Shown here: positions 28,093-36,089 of the stretch, one piece after another
Layout: each line of letters opens with the position of its first letter
How positions within the stretch are numbered: the stretch's first letter is position 1
NCBI GenBank assembly: GCA_020637215.1
Contig: JACJWI010000005.1
Location: 219,145 to 283,144 of the forward strand
DNA from: Microthrixaceae bacterium
GTDB lineage: Bacteria; Actinomycetota; Acidimicrobiia; Acidimicrobiales; Microtrichaceae
Length of the DNA: 64,000 nucleotides
Direction of reading: 5' to 3'
Translations under genes and position numbers: made by a program
The notes under the pieces: generated by a model
The model's input: only the letters and a program-made list of their open reading frames with translations
The model's database searches: none
What the model was told of the DNA's origin: nothing

Positions 28093-29379
28093 ATGGGAAC
28101 CACTTCTGTTGTCATCGCCGTCGCCATCGGCCTGCTCGTCGGTGCGGCGTCGGCCGCCGTCGTCGTCCACCTGCGCTGGGCCCGTCGCTCAGCCGAAGAG
28201 GGCGCGGCGCTGCGGGAGCGGGTCGTGTCGGCCGAAGCGGCGGTCCGAACCGATGACCAGCTCCTCGAGGCCTACCGCTCCGTGGCGGGCTCCACCCTTC
28301 AGCAGCAGTCCGAACAGCTCCTCGAGTTGGCCGGTGCCCGCTACCAGACGCTGGAGGCCACGGCGCTCGGTCACTGGCAGACCCAGGGCGCCAAGGTGGT
28401 CCAGCAGCTCGAGCACCAGGCGGCCCAGCTCCGCGAGCTCGAGGCGCAGCGCCGCTCCGAGAGCGCGGTGCTCACCAACGCCGTGCAGGAGCTGGCCCGC
28501 AGCAGCGACCAGGTCCGGGCCGAGGCCCGGCAGCTCACGGGGGCCCTCCGCGACAACTCGGTGCGCGGCACATGGGGAGAGGTCCAGCTGCGGCGGGTCC
28601 TGCAGCAGGCCGGCATGGAACGCCACGTCGACTTCCTCGAGCAGTCGGGGGTCACCCGGGGTGGGGCCGATCGTGCCGGCCGTCCCGATGTCGTGGTCCA
28701 CCTCCCCGACGGTCGGTGCGTCGTCATCGACGCCAAGGCGCCGCTCGACCGCTACCTCGACGCGGCCAACTGCGACGACGACCAGGCACAACTTCCGTTG
28801 CTGGCAGCGCACGCCAAGGCGGTCGGCGCGCACGCCGCCGCGCTTTCCAAGCGTGACTACGACTCCCTGGTCCCCGGCGCGCTCGACCTGGTGGTCATGT
28901 TCCTCCCGGGCGACGCCTACCTGGCCGCGGCGAGCAACACCCAGCCGTCCCTGGTCGAGGACGCGTGGGCCAAGGGTGTGGTGCTGGCCTCGCCGTCCAC
29001 GTTGCTCGGCTTCCTGCGCGGGGTCGCCCTCGGCTGGCGCGAGCAGCGGGTGGCGGAGCAGGCCGAGGAGATCGCTCGCACCGGGCGTGAGCTGCACGAA
29101 CGCCTGTCGACCTTCGCCGGCCACCTCGACAAGGTCGGCGGGTCGCTCAGCCGCGCTGTCGACTCGTTCAACGGCGCGGTCGGCTCGCTCGAAGCCCGCG
29201 TCTTGCCTCAGGCCCGGCGCTTCGAAGACCTCGGAGCGGGCTCCGGTCGTGACCTGGGCGCCCGAAGCACGGTCGACGCCGGACCGCGGCGGCTCAACGT
29301 GGTGCCGTCGATCACGGGCGACTCCACGGCAGACTCCTCCGATGATCTTCGGGACTCGACGCCGTCGACGGCGTCGTGA
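28093..29379 (+). CDS. rmuC: RmuC-family DNA recombination protein
   Basis: A 428-residue protein with an N-terminal membrane helix (about 6-27), a long coiled coil (about 35-145) and the RmuC domain with VRGTWGEVQLRRVLQQAGM, PDVVVHLPDGRCVVIDAKAPLDRYL and VLASPSTLLGFLRGVALGWREQRV. The D...DAK pattern resembles a restriction-nuclease-like core. RmuC limits inversions between short inverted repeats. It follows recBCD and sbcCD, forming a repair cluster. GTG at 28087 is an alternative start two codons upstream; no strong ribosome-binding site decides. The 3' end overlaps the next gene by 38 bases. Confidence 0.88.
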   Translation: MGTTSVVIAVAIGLLVGAASAAVVVHLRWARRSAEEGAALRERVVSAEAAVRTDDQLLEAYRSVAGSTLQQQSEQLLELAGARYQTLEATALGHWQTQGAKVVQQLEHQAAQLRELEAQRRSESAVLTNAVQELARSSDQVRAEARQLTGALRDNSVRGTWGEVQLRRVLQQAGMERHVDFLEQSGVTRGGADRAGRPDVVVHLPDGRCVVIDAKAPLDRYLDAANCDDDQAQLPLLAAHAKAVGAHAAALSKRDYDSLVPGALDLVVMFLPGDAYLAAASNTQPSLVEDAWAKGVVLASPSTLLGFLRGVALGWREQRVAEQAEEIARTGRELHERLSTFAGHLDKVGGSLSRAVDSFNGAVGSLEARVLPQARRFEDLGAGSGRDLGARSTVDAGPRRLNVVPSITGDSTADSSDDLRDSTPSTAS

Positions 29380-30109
29380 GCTGTACGACGCCGGGTTCAC
29401 CGACGACTGGCGACAGCTGTGCCGGGATCGCCTCGACTGGTGGGACGTGCTCGCCCCCGACGAGCGAGAGCGGGTCGAGCTCGTCGCACTCGGGCTGATC
29501 GCCCGGGCCGACTGGGAGCCGGCCAACGGCTTCGAGGTCACCGAGGACATGCAGGTCCTGATCGCCGCGCAGGCGGCGTTGCTGACCGCCAACCTCCCCT
29601 ACGAGGACCCGTACCGAGACGTCCACGCCGTGATCGTCCACCCGACCACGACGATCATGCACGGCGAGCACTCCCAGGTCGACGGCATCTACTCCGACGA
29701 CCCCACCCCGGTGCTGGGCGAGGCAATGATGCACGGACCGCTGCTGGTGGCGTGGGACGAGGTGCAGGACGACGTCCACCACGCCGGTGACGGGCGCAAC
29801 GTCGTGTTCCACGAGTTCGCCCACACGCTCGACATGCTCGACGGCGTCACCGACGGCACCCCGCCGATGGACGCGGATCTGGCCCGGCGTTGGGTGCCGG
29901 TCTGCACCGCGGTGTACGAGGCCGTGGTCGAGGGTCGCGCCGGCGAGGTGATCGATGACTACGCGGGCGTGAACCCCGCGGAGTTCTTCGCGGTGGTCAC
30001 CGAGGCGTTCTTCGACGACCCGCTCGAACTCCGCGACGAGCACCCGGACCTCTACGACTGCTTCTCGGACTTCTACGGCCAGGATCCGGCCGGGTGGTTC
30101 GAAGCGTGA
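29342..30109 (+). CDS. mtfA: MtfA-like zinc peptidase (M90)
   Basis: A 255-residue protein with the peptidase motif HEFAHTLDMLDG (His near 157), preceded by GRNVVF, and the third-ligand helix NPAEFFAVVTEAFFDDP. Conserved WPANGFEVTEDMQVLIAAQAALL- and VHPTTTIMHGEHSQVDGIYSDDP-like stretches match the M90/MtfA family. In Escherichia coli MtfA titrates the Mlc repressor; that role need not hold here. The ATG lies inside the end of rmuC (38-base overlap, other frame), so the genes are co-transcribed. The Arg-rich start TRRRRRRR is unusual for the family. Confidence 0.85.
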   Translation: MIFGTRRRRRRRELYDAGFTDDWRQLCRDRLDWWDVLAPDERERVELVALGLIARADWEPANGFEVTEDMQVLIAAQAALLTANLPYEDPYRDVHAVIVHPTTTIMHGEHSQVDGIYSDDPTPVLGEAMMHGPLLVAWDEVQDDVHHAGDGRNVVFHEFAHTLDMLDGVTDGTPPMDADLARRWVPVCTAVYEAVVEGRAGEVIDDYAGVNPAEFFAVVTEAFFDDPLELRDEHPDLYDCFSDFYGQDPAGWFEA

Positions 30110-30201
30110 TCGGCGACCGCTGTTCCCGCCGTCTCGAACCCCTGACCTCGACCGACCCTCACCGCGCCCCGAGCCGACGGTCGGTGTGCCATCGTGTCGG
30201 G

Positions 30202-31050
30202 ATGTACACCCCGACGAGCTCCCACCGAACCCTCCGCCGTGGAATCGCCGCAGGGTTCGCCCTCCTGGCACTCGCCGGGGTCCTCACGGCCTGCGGAGGT
30301 GACGACGTGACGGCAGACAAGGACCGGTCGACCACGACGACCACCGCCAAGCCCAGCAGCGGCGGGGCGACGAACCCGACCGGCGGCGTGGCGCGGACGT
30401 CGTGGAAGCTCGCCTCCCCGGCAGATGGGACCGACCCGACCCTCGACTTCGCACCGGAGGGCATCGTGTCGGGCTCGACCGGCTGCAACCGGTTCAACGG
30501 GACCTGGACCGAGGACGGCGACTCGCTGAAGATCGCGCTCGGTCCGATGACCCAGATGGCCTGCACCTCCGACGCGGCCACGCAACAGGAGAAGTCGATC
30601 ATCGACTCACTGGGCAAGGTGGCCTCGGCGGAACAGACGGCGACCACCCTCGTCCTGAAGGACTCCGACGGCAAGGAGCTGCTCACCTACGACGCGGTGA
30701 CCGGTGACCTCCAGGGAACGTCGTGGAAGGTCAACGGCGTCAACACCGGCAACGCGGTCGAGACGTCCGCATTGACCGAGGCGCTCACGCTCGACTTCGG
30801 CACCGAAGGCTCGGTCACCGGTTTCGGCGGCTGCAACAACTTCCGGGGCAGCTACACGCTCGAGGGCGGAGTCATCTCCTTCAGCGAGTTCGCCTCGACC
30901 GAGATGTCCTGCGAACCCGACGTGATGGAGCTCGAGGACAAGTACCTGGCCGCTCTGGCCGCGGCGAGCGTCGTCGAACGCTCCGGCAACACCCTGAACC
31001 TGCGCGACGACAAGGGCGCCACCCAGGTGGCGGCCACCCTCGCCGGCTGA
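30202..31050 (+). CDS. Lipoprotein with two META (HslJ-type) domains
   Basis: A 282-residue lipoprotein: twin-Arg n-region, hydrophobic core, lipobox LTAC, a Thr/Ser linker (TTTTTAKPSSGG), and two META domains at about 63-155 and 170-280. Each repeat has the W-K start, a G-C-N-x-F motif (STGCNRFNGTW; FGGCNNFRGSY) and a second Cys (MACTSD; MSCEPD) that likely closes a disulphide. Heat-shock HslJ in Escherichia coli has one such domain. A CATCGT hexamer (30190-30195), six bases before the ATG, fits a leaderless start. It converges on a LuxR gene with only two bases between stops. Confidence 0.82.
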   Translation: MYTPTSSHRTLRRGIAAGFALLALAGVLTACGGDDVTADKDRSTTTTTAKPSSGGATNPTGGVARTSWKLASPADGTDPTLDFAPEGIVSGSTGCNRFNGTWTEDGDSLKIALGPMTQMACTSDAATQQEKSIIDSLGKVASAEQTATTLVLKDSDGKELLTYDAVTGDLQGTSWKVNGVNTGNAVETSALTEALTLDFGTEGSVTGFGGCNNFRGSYTLEGGVISFSEFASTEMSCEPDVMELEDKYLAALAAASVVERSGNTLNLRDDKGATQVAATLAG

Positions 31051-31052
31051 TC

Positions 31053-32057
31053 TCACCGTCCCGCGACCCGGGCCAGCAGCTCGCGGCGACTCCGGACGCC
31101 GGTCTTGGCGAACACCGCCTTGAGGTGGTCCTGGACCGTGTTCTCCGACACGAACATGAGCGCCGCGACCTGCCGGGTGTCCGCTCCGGTCGTGAGGTGC
31201 TCGACCAGCTCGGACTCCCGTGGGCTCAACCCGGCCGCACGTGCGAACAACTCCAAGCGTTCGAAGGGCGATGCCCGCTCGATCGTCACCGCGATGTCGT
31301 CACCGAGTCGGGCGGCCCGGAACACGAGCCAGTCGAGCGGCTCGACGTGCACCCGGGCGGCCGGCTCGTGGTCGTCGACGCCGTCCTCGACGGCGAGGAA
31401 CTGGGCCGCGACGTTGTAGGCACCCGCAGGTATCGCTCGTTGATCCGCTTCCGGCGGGAGGAGCGTCGCCAGGTACCCCTCTGCGGTCGGGGTCTGCTCC
31501 CGGACCCGCAGGTCGTCGTCGAGGAGGATCACCACCGGCGTCGGGAGCGACCTGCCGACGTGGGGGTCGGTGTCGGCGAACGTGTGGAGGACGCACCGTC
31601 GCAGGGCGGCGGTGATGGGCTCGACGCCGGATCGCAGCAGTCGGGTCTCGGCCGGGTCGAAGGTCCCGTCCATGCGCCACAGATCCAGGAACGCCCAGCA
31701 CCCGTTGACATCGCGGAACACCACCGATGCAACGTCGCTGACGCCGAGGTCGACGAGGAGCTCCCGGTACAGCCGGCTCTGCTCCGGTCTGCCTGCTGTC
31801 GAGTCGACCAGCGTCACCACCGGGTCACCGACGCCGGTCCATCGGGCGTGCTCCGTCGCGTACCTGAGTCGGATCAGGCGGGGGAGCTCCGACAGACACG
31901 GCACGTCGGCGACCGGCGATGCCCCGACCTCGGTGCGCGGATCGGTGAGCACCCACGCATACGCGTCGAAGGGCACCGAGCGTCGCAGCTCGTCCAGCAG
32001 TGCGATCCGCAGGTCGCGCTCGGAGCGGACCGTCGCACACAGACCTTCGATCGACAC
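31053..32057 (-). CDS. LuxR-family transcription regulator with N-terminal sensor region
   Basis: A 334-residue protein with a C-terminal LuxR helix-turn-helix (about 262-325): AAGLSPRESELVEHLTTGADTRQ, then VSENTVQDHLKAVFAKTGVRSRRELLA. The N-terminal two thirds looks GAF/PAS-like (SVPFDAYAWVLTDP; VVILLDDDLRVREQTPTAEGYL) and may bind a small ligand. No receiver domain is present. The GTG start is set by a minus-strand TAGCGT -10 (32064-32069) six bases upstream. The target is unknown; it is divergent from the small protein at 32161. Confidence 0.82.
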   Translation of the reverse strand: MSIEGLCATVRSERDLRIALLDELRRSVPFDAYAWVLTDPRTEVGASPVADVPCLSELPRLIRLRYATEHARWTGVGDPVVTLVDSTAGRPEQSRLYRELLVDLGVSDVASVVFRDVNGCWAFLDLWRMDGTFDPAETRLLRSGVEPITAALRRCVLHTFADTDPHVGRSLPTPVVILLDDDLRVREQTPTAEGYLATLLPPEADQRAIPAGAYNVAAQFLAVEDGVDDHEPAARVHVEPLDWLVFRAARLGDDIAVTIERASPFERLELFARAAGLSPRESELVEHLTTGADTRQVAALMFVSENTVQDHLKAVFAKTGVRSRRELLARVAGR

Positions 32058-32063
32058 GGCCGC

Positions 32064-32069
32064 ACGCTA
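32064..32069 (-). promoter_or_regulatory. Leaderless -10 element of the LuxR regulator
   Basis: TAGCGT on the minus strand, six bases before the GTG at 32057. Confidence 0.55.
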
Positions 32070-32148
32070 GATCGGCGGCGTCGAGCCCGGCCCGGGGGTC
32101 CTTCGGCGATCCCAGCTACCTGGGATGGTCGCAGCACCCCGTCCTCCG

Positions 32149-32154
32149 TACCGT
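32149..32154 (+). promoter_or_regulatory. Leaderless -10 element of the small barrel protein
   Basis: TACCGT, six bases before the ATG at 32161. An imperfect palindrome CCCAGCTACCTGGGA (32111-32125) lies between this and the divergent LuxR promoter and could be the regulator's site. Confidence 0.5.
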
Positions 32155-32160
32155 CGAACC

Positions 32161-32445
32161 ATGGTCACGTTGCTCATCGAACACGAGATCACCGACCTCG
32201 CGACCTGGACGGCCGCGTTCGAACGGTTCGCCGACGCCCGACGCCACGCGGGGGTGAGGTCGCACCGGATCGCCCATCCGCTCGACGACCCGACCCGCAT
32301 CGTCGTCGAGTTGGACTTCGACGGGGCTGAGCGGGCTGCGGAGTTCCGGGACTTCCTCCGCGATGTGGTGTGGGCCGACCCGAGCAGCTCGCCGGCGCTC
32401 GTCGGCCGGCCTGTCACCCGATTGTTGGAGTCGGTCCCGATCTGA
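32161..32445 (+). CDS. Small dimeric alpha/beta-barrel-like protein
   Basis: A 94-residue soluble protein with the pattern of a ferredoxin-like dimeric barrel: strand VTLLIEHEI, helix LATWTAAFERFADARRHAGV, strand SHRIAHPLDDPTRIVVELDFDG, helix AERAAEFRDFLRDVVW. Such proteins include small monooxygenases, cyclases and stress proteins; no catalytic residue can be named. The start is fixed by the -10 at 32149. It sits divergent from a LuxR regulator, which may control it. Confidence 0.65.
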   Translation: MVTLLIEHEITDLATWTAAFERFADARRHAGVRSHRIAHPLDDPTRIVVELDFDGAERAAEFRDFLRDVVWADPSSSPALVGRPVTRLLESVPI

Positions 32446-32489
32446 TTCCGCGTCGGCGCTCCGTCGGATCGCTCCTCGGCCGACCAGGT

Positions 32490-34154
32490 TCAGCGCGGTT
32501 GGAGGCCGTCGGCCAACAACCCCTCGGCGATGGTCGCCGCGGCCGGGTCCAGCGACCCGGTGAACATCCCCGGATACGGGGGAGGAACCGGCGCGTCGGC
32601 TCCGTCGGCATCGACAGGTGCATCGAACGCCTCGGGTGCCGCTCCGAGCGGCGCGTCGATCGTCGGTGACCCCGTCGCATCGCTGTCCTGGTCCGGGCCA
32701 GGACCTGTCAGCCGGGCCGCCTCGGCCTCGAGCTCCGGGTCGGGGGCGAAGGGCGGCACGTCGACGGTGTGATGCGGTGCCGGCCCGGTGCGCTCCACGC
32801 CGAGGTCCTCGGTGAAGTACAGCGCCAGCACGCGATCGACCAGCTCGGGCGTCAGGACCCGCGCCTGGTTCTCGTAGCGGCAGATGGCGTTGGCCAGCTT
32901 GCACACCACGCCGGGTAGGTAGGCCCGCAGCTCACCGTCGCCCTGGGAGCGGGCGGCCTGGCGGAGACGCACCGCTGCGGGCGCCTGGAGCTCCAGGCCT
33001 GTCGCCCGGGTCACCCGCGACAGGATCCAGTCGAACTGCTCGTCGGTGCAGGCCCCGATGTAGATCTTGTTGTGGATACGGCGGAAGAACGCCTCGTCGC
33101 CCAACTTGGCCGGGTCGAGGTTGGTCGACAACACGACCTTCAGCTCGAAGGGGACCTCGAACTTGCGTCCGAGCAGGGTCAGGTAGTCGACGCTGCGGTC
33201 CAGCGGGACGATCCAGCGGTTGAGCAGGGCGTCGGGCGTCATCGCCTGCCGACCGAAGTCGTCGATCACCAGGATCCCGTTGTTGGCCTTCATCTGCAGC
33301 GGCGCCAGGTACACGCCGCTGTCCCGCTCCAACTGGAGGTCGAGCATTCCGGCGTGGAGCTCGCCGCCGGTGATGACCGCGGGCCGGTGGCATGCCACCC
33401 ACCGCCGGTCCATCCCGGGGGGCTGCTCGTCGATCTCGTCGTGCAGCGTCGGGTCGAACACCGAGACGATCTGGCCGTCGACCTCGACGCAGTGCGGGAC
33501 CAGCACCACGTCCTCGTAGGCCCTGATGATCCGCTCGGCGACCGAGGACTTGCCGGTGCCGGGCGGGCCGTACAGGAACATCGCCCCGTCGCCGTGGATC
33601 GCGGGGCCGAGCTGGTCGAGCAGCCCGTCCGACAGGACCAGGTCCGAGAACGAGCGCTGCAAGCGGTCGTGGTCCAGTTCGATCTGCGGACGCTGGTGGC
33701 GCACGACCGCGGTGTAGAGATCGAGCGGAACGGGCATCGGACCGCAGTAGATGCTCTCGCGGGATCGCTGGGTCGCGAACTGCTGGCCGGCCTCGGTGGG
33801 GCGCACCACGTAGGCGCGGCCTTCCATGCCGTCGTACTCGATGAGCTTCCGGTCGCGCAGTGAGTTGAGGAGGGACTCCACCACGGTGATCGAGACGTGC
33901 AGCTTGTCGGCCAGAGCGGTCATCGGCGACCGGCCGTCGTTGACGGCGCGACGGATCACCAGGTCCTCCATCAGGGACCGGCTCAGCCCCAGGGCCTCGG
34001 GGCTGGTGGGTGTCCTGACGTCGGGGATCTGGTCGTCGGAGCCGTGGTCGTTCTGCTGCATCGGTGTCCCGTCCGCGGTGGGTCGTGGCTGTGCGTCGGA
34101 CCGGCTGCCTCCGATCCGACCGAGCCACGGGCTCTGCTGGTGCTGGTCCTTCAT
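32490..34154 (-). CDS. AAA+ ATPase with N-terminal winged helix
   Basis: A 554-residue protein. An unstructured Gln/Asp-rich start is followed by a winged-helix-like segment (MEDLVIRRAVNDGRSPMTALADKLHVSITVVESLLNSLRDRKLI), an AAA+ core with Walker A GPPGTGKSS (about 198) and Walker B GILVIDDFGR (about 296), sensor-like VVLSTNLDP, an arginine-rich RRIHNK, and a Pro/Asp-rich tail ending in PPYPGMFTG. The core resembles MoxR/RavA-like switch ATPases but I do not recognise the subfamily. Substrate and partners are unknown, and no VWA partner is adjacent. ATG at 34061 is an alternative start. It is divergent from the CorA-like gene. Confidence 0.72.
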   Translation of the reverse strand: MKDQHQQSPWLGRIGGSRSDAQPRPTADGTPMQQNDHGSDDQIPDVRTPTSPEALGLSRSLMEDLVIRRAVNDGRSPMTALADKLHVSITVVESLLNSLRDRKLIEYDGMEGRAYVVRPTEAGQQFATQRSRESIYCGPMPVPLDLYTAVVRHQRPQIELDHDRLQRSFSDLVLSDGLLDQLGPAIHGDGAMFLYGPPGTGKSSVAERIIRAYEDVVLVPHCVEVDGQIVSVFDPTLHDEIDEQPPGMDRRWVACHRPAVITGGELHAGMLDLQLERDSGVYLAPLQMKANNGILVIDDFGRQAMTPDALLNRWIVPLDRSVDYLTLLGRKFEVPFELKVVLSTNLDPAKLGDEAFFRRIHNKIYIGACTDEQFDWILSRVTRATGLELQAPAAVRLRQAARSQGDGELRAYLPGVVCKLANAICRYENQARVLTPELVDRVLALYFTEDLGVERTGPAPHHTVDVPPFAPDPELEAEAARLTGPGPDQDSDATGSPTIDAPLGAAPEAFDAPVDADGADAPVPPPYPGMFTGSLDPAAATIAEGLLADGLQPR

Positions 34155-34244
34155 CGGCGCGCGGGCGCCCCACCTGAACCATCGAGGTGTGGCGATCGAC
34201 CGACGTTGCGCGGTGCAGCTCCCGGCGACGGCTTGAATGGAGCG

Positions 34245-35225
34245 GTGAGCGACTCCGTGCAGACCCGCGCCTACCGCGACGGCAAGCTCGTCGAGAAGGA
34301 CTTCCCGGTCGAGCAGGTCTCCGACTTCCTCGAGCTGGAGGACACCACGGTCTGGGTGGACATGTGCGCCCCGACGTCGGCCGACCTGGCCCTGCTGGCC
34401 GAGGAGCTGGGCCTGCACGAGCTCGCGGTGGAGGACGCCCTCGGTCGTCACCAGCGACCCAAGCTCGACCGCTACTCGAGCCACCTGTTCATGGCGTGTC
34501 ACGCCATCGGGCTGGACGCCGACACGGCCGAGATGCACGTCGCCGAGATCGACATCTTCATCGGCGAGCGGTGGATCATCACCGTCCGCAAGGCCAACGG
34601 GTTCGACATCGCCCAGGTGGCCGAGCGCTGTGAGCGGATGCCTGCGGAGACGATCAGCGGCGTGGCCTTCGTGCTCTACGCGTTGCTCGATCAGGTCATC
34701 GACGGCTACTTCGACGTGATCGCGACGTTCGACGAGTACTACGACCGGGTCTCGGACCAGATCTTCAGCGAGCACCCGTTGCAGCCGGCCGAGCAGCGGG
34801 AGTGGTTCCACGTGCGTCAGGCCCTGGTGCGCTTCCACCGGCTGGTGTTCCCGCTGCGCGAGGTGGTCGGCTCCCTCATGCGCCGCGAGCACGACGTGGT
34901 CGGCCCGGCCCTGCAGCCCTACTACCAGGACCTCTACGACCACGTGCTGCGCATCACCGAGTCGACCGACTCGTTGCGGGACCTGGTGGCGACGATCGTC
35001 GAGACCAACCTGAGCGTGCGGGACTACCGCCAGAACCAGGTGATGAAGAAGGTGACGAGCTGGGCGGCGATCATCGCGGTGCCGACGCTCGTCACCGGCT
35101 TCTACGGCATGAACGTCCGCTTCGCGGGACTGGGCACGACGTGGGCCGCGTGGCTGGCGGTCGCGTTGATCGTGGTCACGTCGGTCACGCTCTACGTCAT
35201 GTTCCGCCGCCGCGATTGGCTCTGA
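34245..35225 (+). CDS. corA: CorA-family divalent metal ion transporter
   Basis: A 326-residue 2-TM-GxN family transporter. It has a cytoplasmic N-terminal domain, a long helical stalk (about 180-265), and two C-terminal membrane helices with the pore signature YGMN (near 287-290) at the end of the first. CorA pentamers bring in Mg2+ and sometimes Co2+ or Ni2+. The GTG start is supported by TTGAAT (34233-34238) six bases upstream, a leaderless-type -10. The protein ends with MFRRRDWL, a common CorA ending. Its terminator is probably the palindrome copy 2. Confidence 0.9.
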   Translation: MSDSVQTRAYRDGKLVEKDFPVEQVSDFLELEDTTVWVDMCAPTSADLALLAEELGLHELAVEDALGRHQRPKLDRYSSHLFMACHAIGLDADTAEMHVAEIDIFIGERWIITVRKANGFDIAQVAERCERMPAETISGVAFVLYALLDQVIDGYFDVIATFDEYYDRVSDQIFSEHPLQPAEQREWFHVRQALVRFHRLVFPLREVVGSLMRREHDVVGPALQPYYQDLYDHVLRITESTDSLRDLVATIVETNLSVRDYRQNQVMKKVTSWAAIIAVPTLVTGFYGMNVRFAGLGTTWAAWLAVALIVVTSVTLYVMFRRRDWL

Positions 35226-35252
35226 CACCCGCCTCGGCATCCCCCACGTGCT

Positions 35253-35304
35253 CGTTCTGTAGTGCGAGATCCAGGCGAACGCCTGGATCTCGCACTACAG
35301 AACG
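35253..35304. repeat. 52-bp palindromic element, copy 2 (AA centre)
   Basis: Perfect palindrome (arms 35253-35277 and 35280-35304, with the AA centre between), identical in core to copy 1 apart from the central AA, which is the reverse complement of TT. It lies between the convergent corA and methyltransferase genes, and contains the TAG stop of the latter (35295-35297). Confidence 0.92.
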
Positions 35305-35927
35305 TCGGGGGAGCGGGGGTTGGTGGCCCGTCCCCAGGTGAAGTAGCTCCAGGGTTTGGGCCCCTTCACGAACCGGGTGGTAAGGCGCAGGTCGACGAAG
35401 CCGGCGCGGCGCAGCATCTCGGTCGTGTCGCGGGTCAGGTGGCAGCCGCCGGCCAGGCGCTTCTGCCACGGCTCGATCCGCTCCTGCCAGCGGGCGACAC
35501 CGGGATCCGGGGCGGCGCCGTGCTCGAGCACGTGCAGCTGCCCACCCGGGCGGATCACCCGACGGAGCTCCGCCAGCGCCCGCATCGGATCGGGGACCGT
35601 GCACAGCGTGAAGGTGCACAACCCGGCGTCGCAGCTGGCGTCGTCGAGCGGTAGTCGCTGGCCGTCGAGTCCGACGTGCTCGACCCGGACGCCTCGTGCC
35701 GTCACCCGGTCCGACGCCAGCTCACGCGAGCGCTCCGACGGCTCGACCGCCCAGACGGTCGTGACCTCGTCGGGGTAGAGCGGCACGTTGAGGCCCGTGC
35801 CGAAGCCGATCTCGACCACTTCGCCGGCCAGCCCGTCGATGGCCTTGGCGCGGTAGCGCTCCATGCCCTTCGACCCGCAGGTCAGGTCGACCAGTCGGGG
35901 CAGCACCCGATCGTCGTAGAGGCCCAC
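35295..35927 (-). CDS. Class I SAM-dependent methyltransferase (UbiE/COQ5-like)
   Basis: A 210-residue methyltransferase with motif I VVEIGFGTGLNVPLYP (37-52), acidic VEPSERSRE for motif post-I, DGQRLPLDDASCDAGLCTFTLCTVPDP for motif II and LRRVIRPGGQLHVLEHG for motif III. The substrate is unknown; the family includes quinone and small-lipid methylases. Start GTG is supported by minus-strand TACTGT (35934-35939) six bases upstream. The last three codons run into the palindromic element, which supplies the stop (ends DVL), so the original C-terminus may have been different. Confidence 0.8.
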   Translation of the reverse strand: MGLYDDRVLPRLVDLTCGSKGMERYRAKAIDGLAGEVVEIGFGTGLNVPLYPDEVTTVWAVEPSERSRELASDRVTARGVRVEHVGLDGQRLPLDDASCDAGLCTFTLCTVPDPMRALAELRRVIRPGGQLHVLEHGAAPDPGVARWQERIEPWQKRLAGGCHLTRDTTEMLRRAGFVDLRLTTRFVKGPKPWSYFTWGRATNPRSPDVL

Positions 35928-35933
35928 GCCGTG

Positions 35934-35939
35934 ACAGTA
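35934..35939 (-). promoter_or_regulatory. Leaderless -10 element of the methyltransferase gene
   Basis: TACTGT on the minus strand, six bases before the GTG at 35927. Confidence 0.5.
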
Positions 35940-36065
35940 CGGGAACCGTCGAGGTCGTGAGGCCCCGAGCACCACCCTCTTGCGATCACCCCTGGTGATC
36001 ACCCCTCGCGACCGCCCGGATCGGGTGACGCCCAGCACCCCCGCCGATCGGCAGACTGTCCGGTC

Positions 36066-36089
36066 ATGTGGGAGCACCGCGATGGATGA
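36066..36089 (+). CDS. Possible leaderless leader peptide ahead of the membrane protein gene
   Basis: ATG at 36066 lies eight bases after a CAGACT -10 hexamer (36052-36057), the normal leaderless spacing. It reads MWEHRDG and stops at 36087-36089, overlapping the start (36082) of the next gene in another frame. It could couple translation of the membrane protein, or the hexamer may simply serve the longer gene with a short leader. Only the geometry supports it. Confidence 0.3.
   Translation: MWEHRDG

Noticed and set aside
32490..35240. A 916-codon minus-strand frame extending the AAA+ ATPase upstream across corA
   Set aside because: The extension is antisense to the clear CorA gene and reads as His/Arg/Val-rich noise; the ATPase starts near 34154 or 34061.
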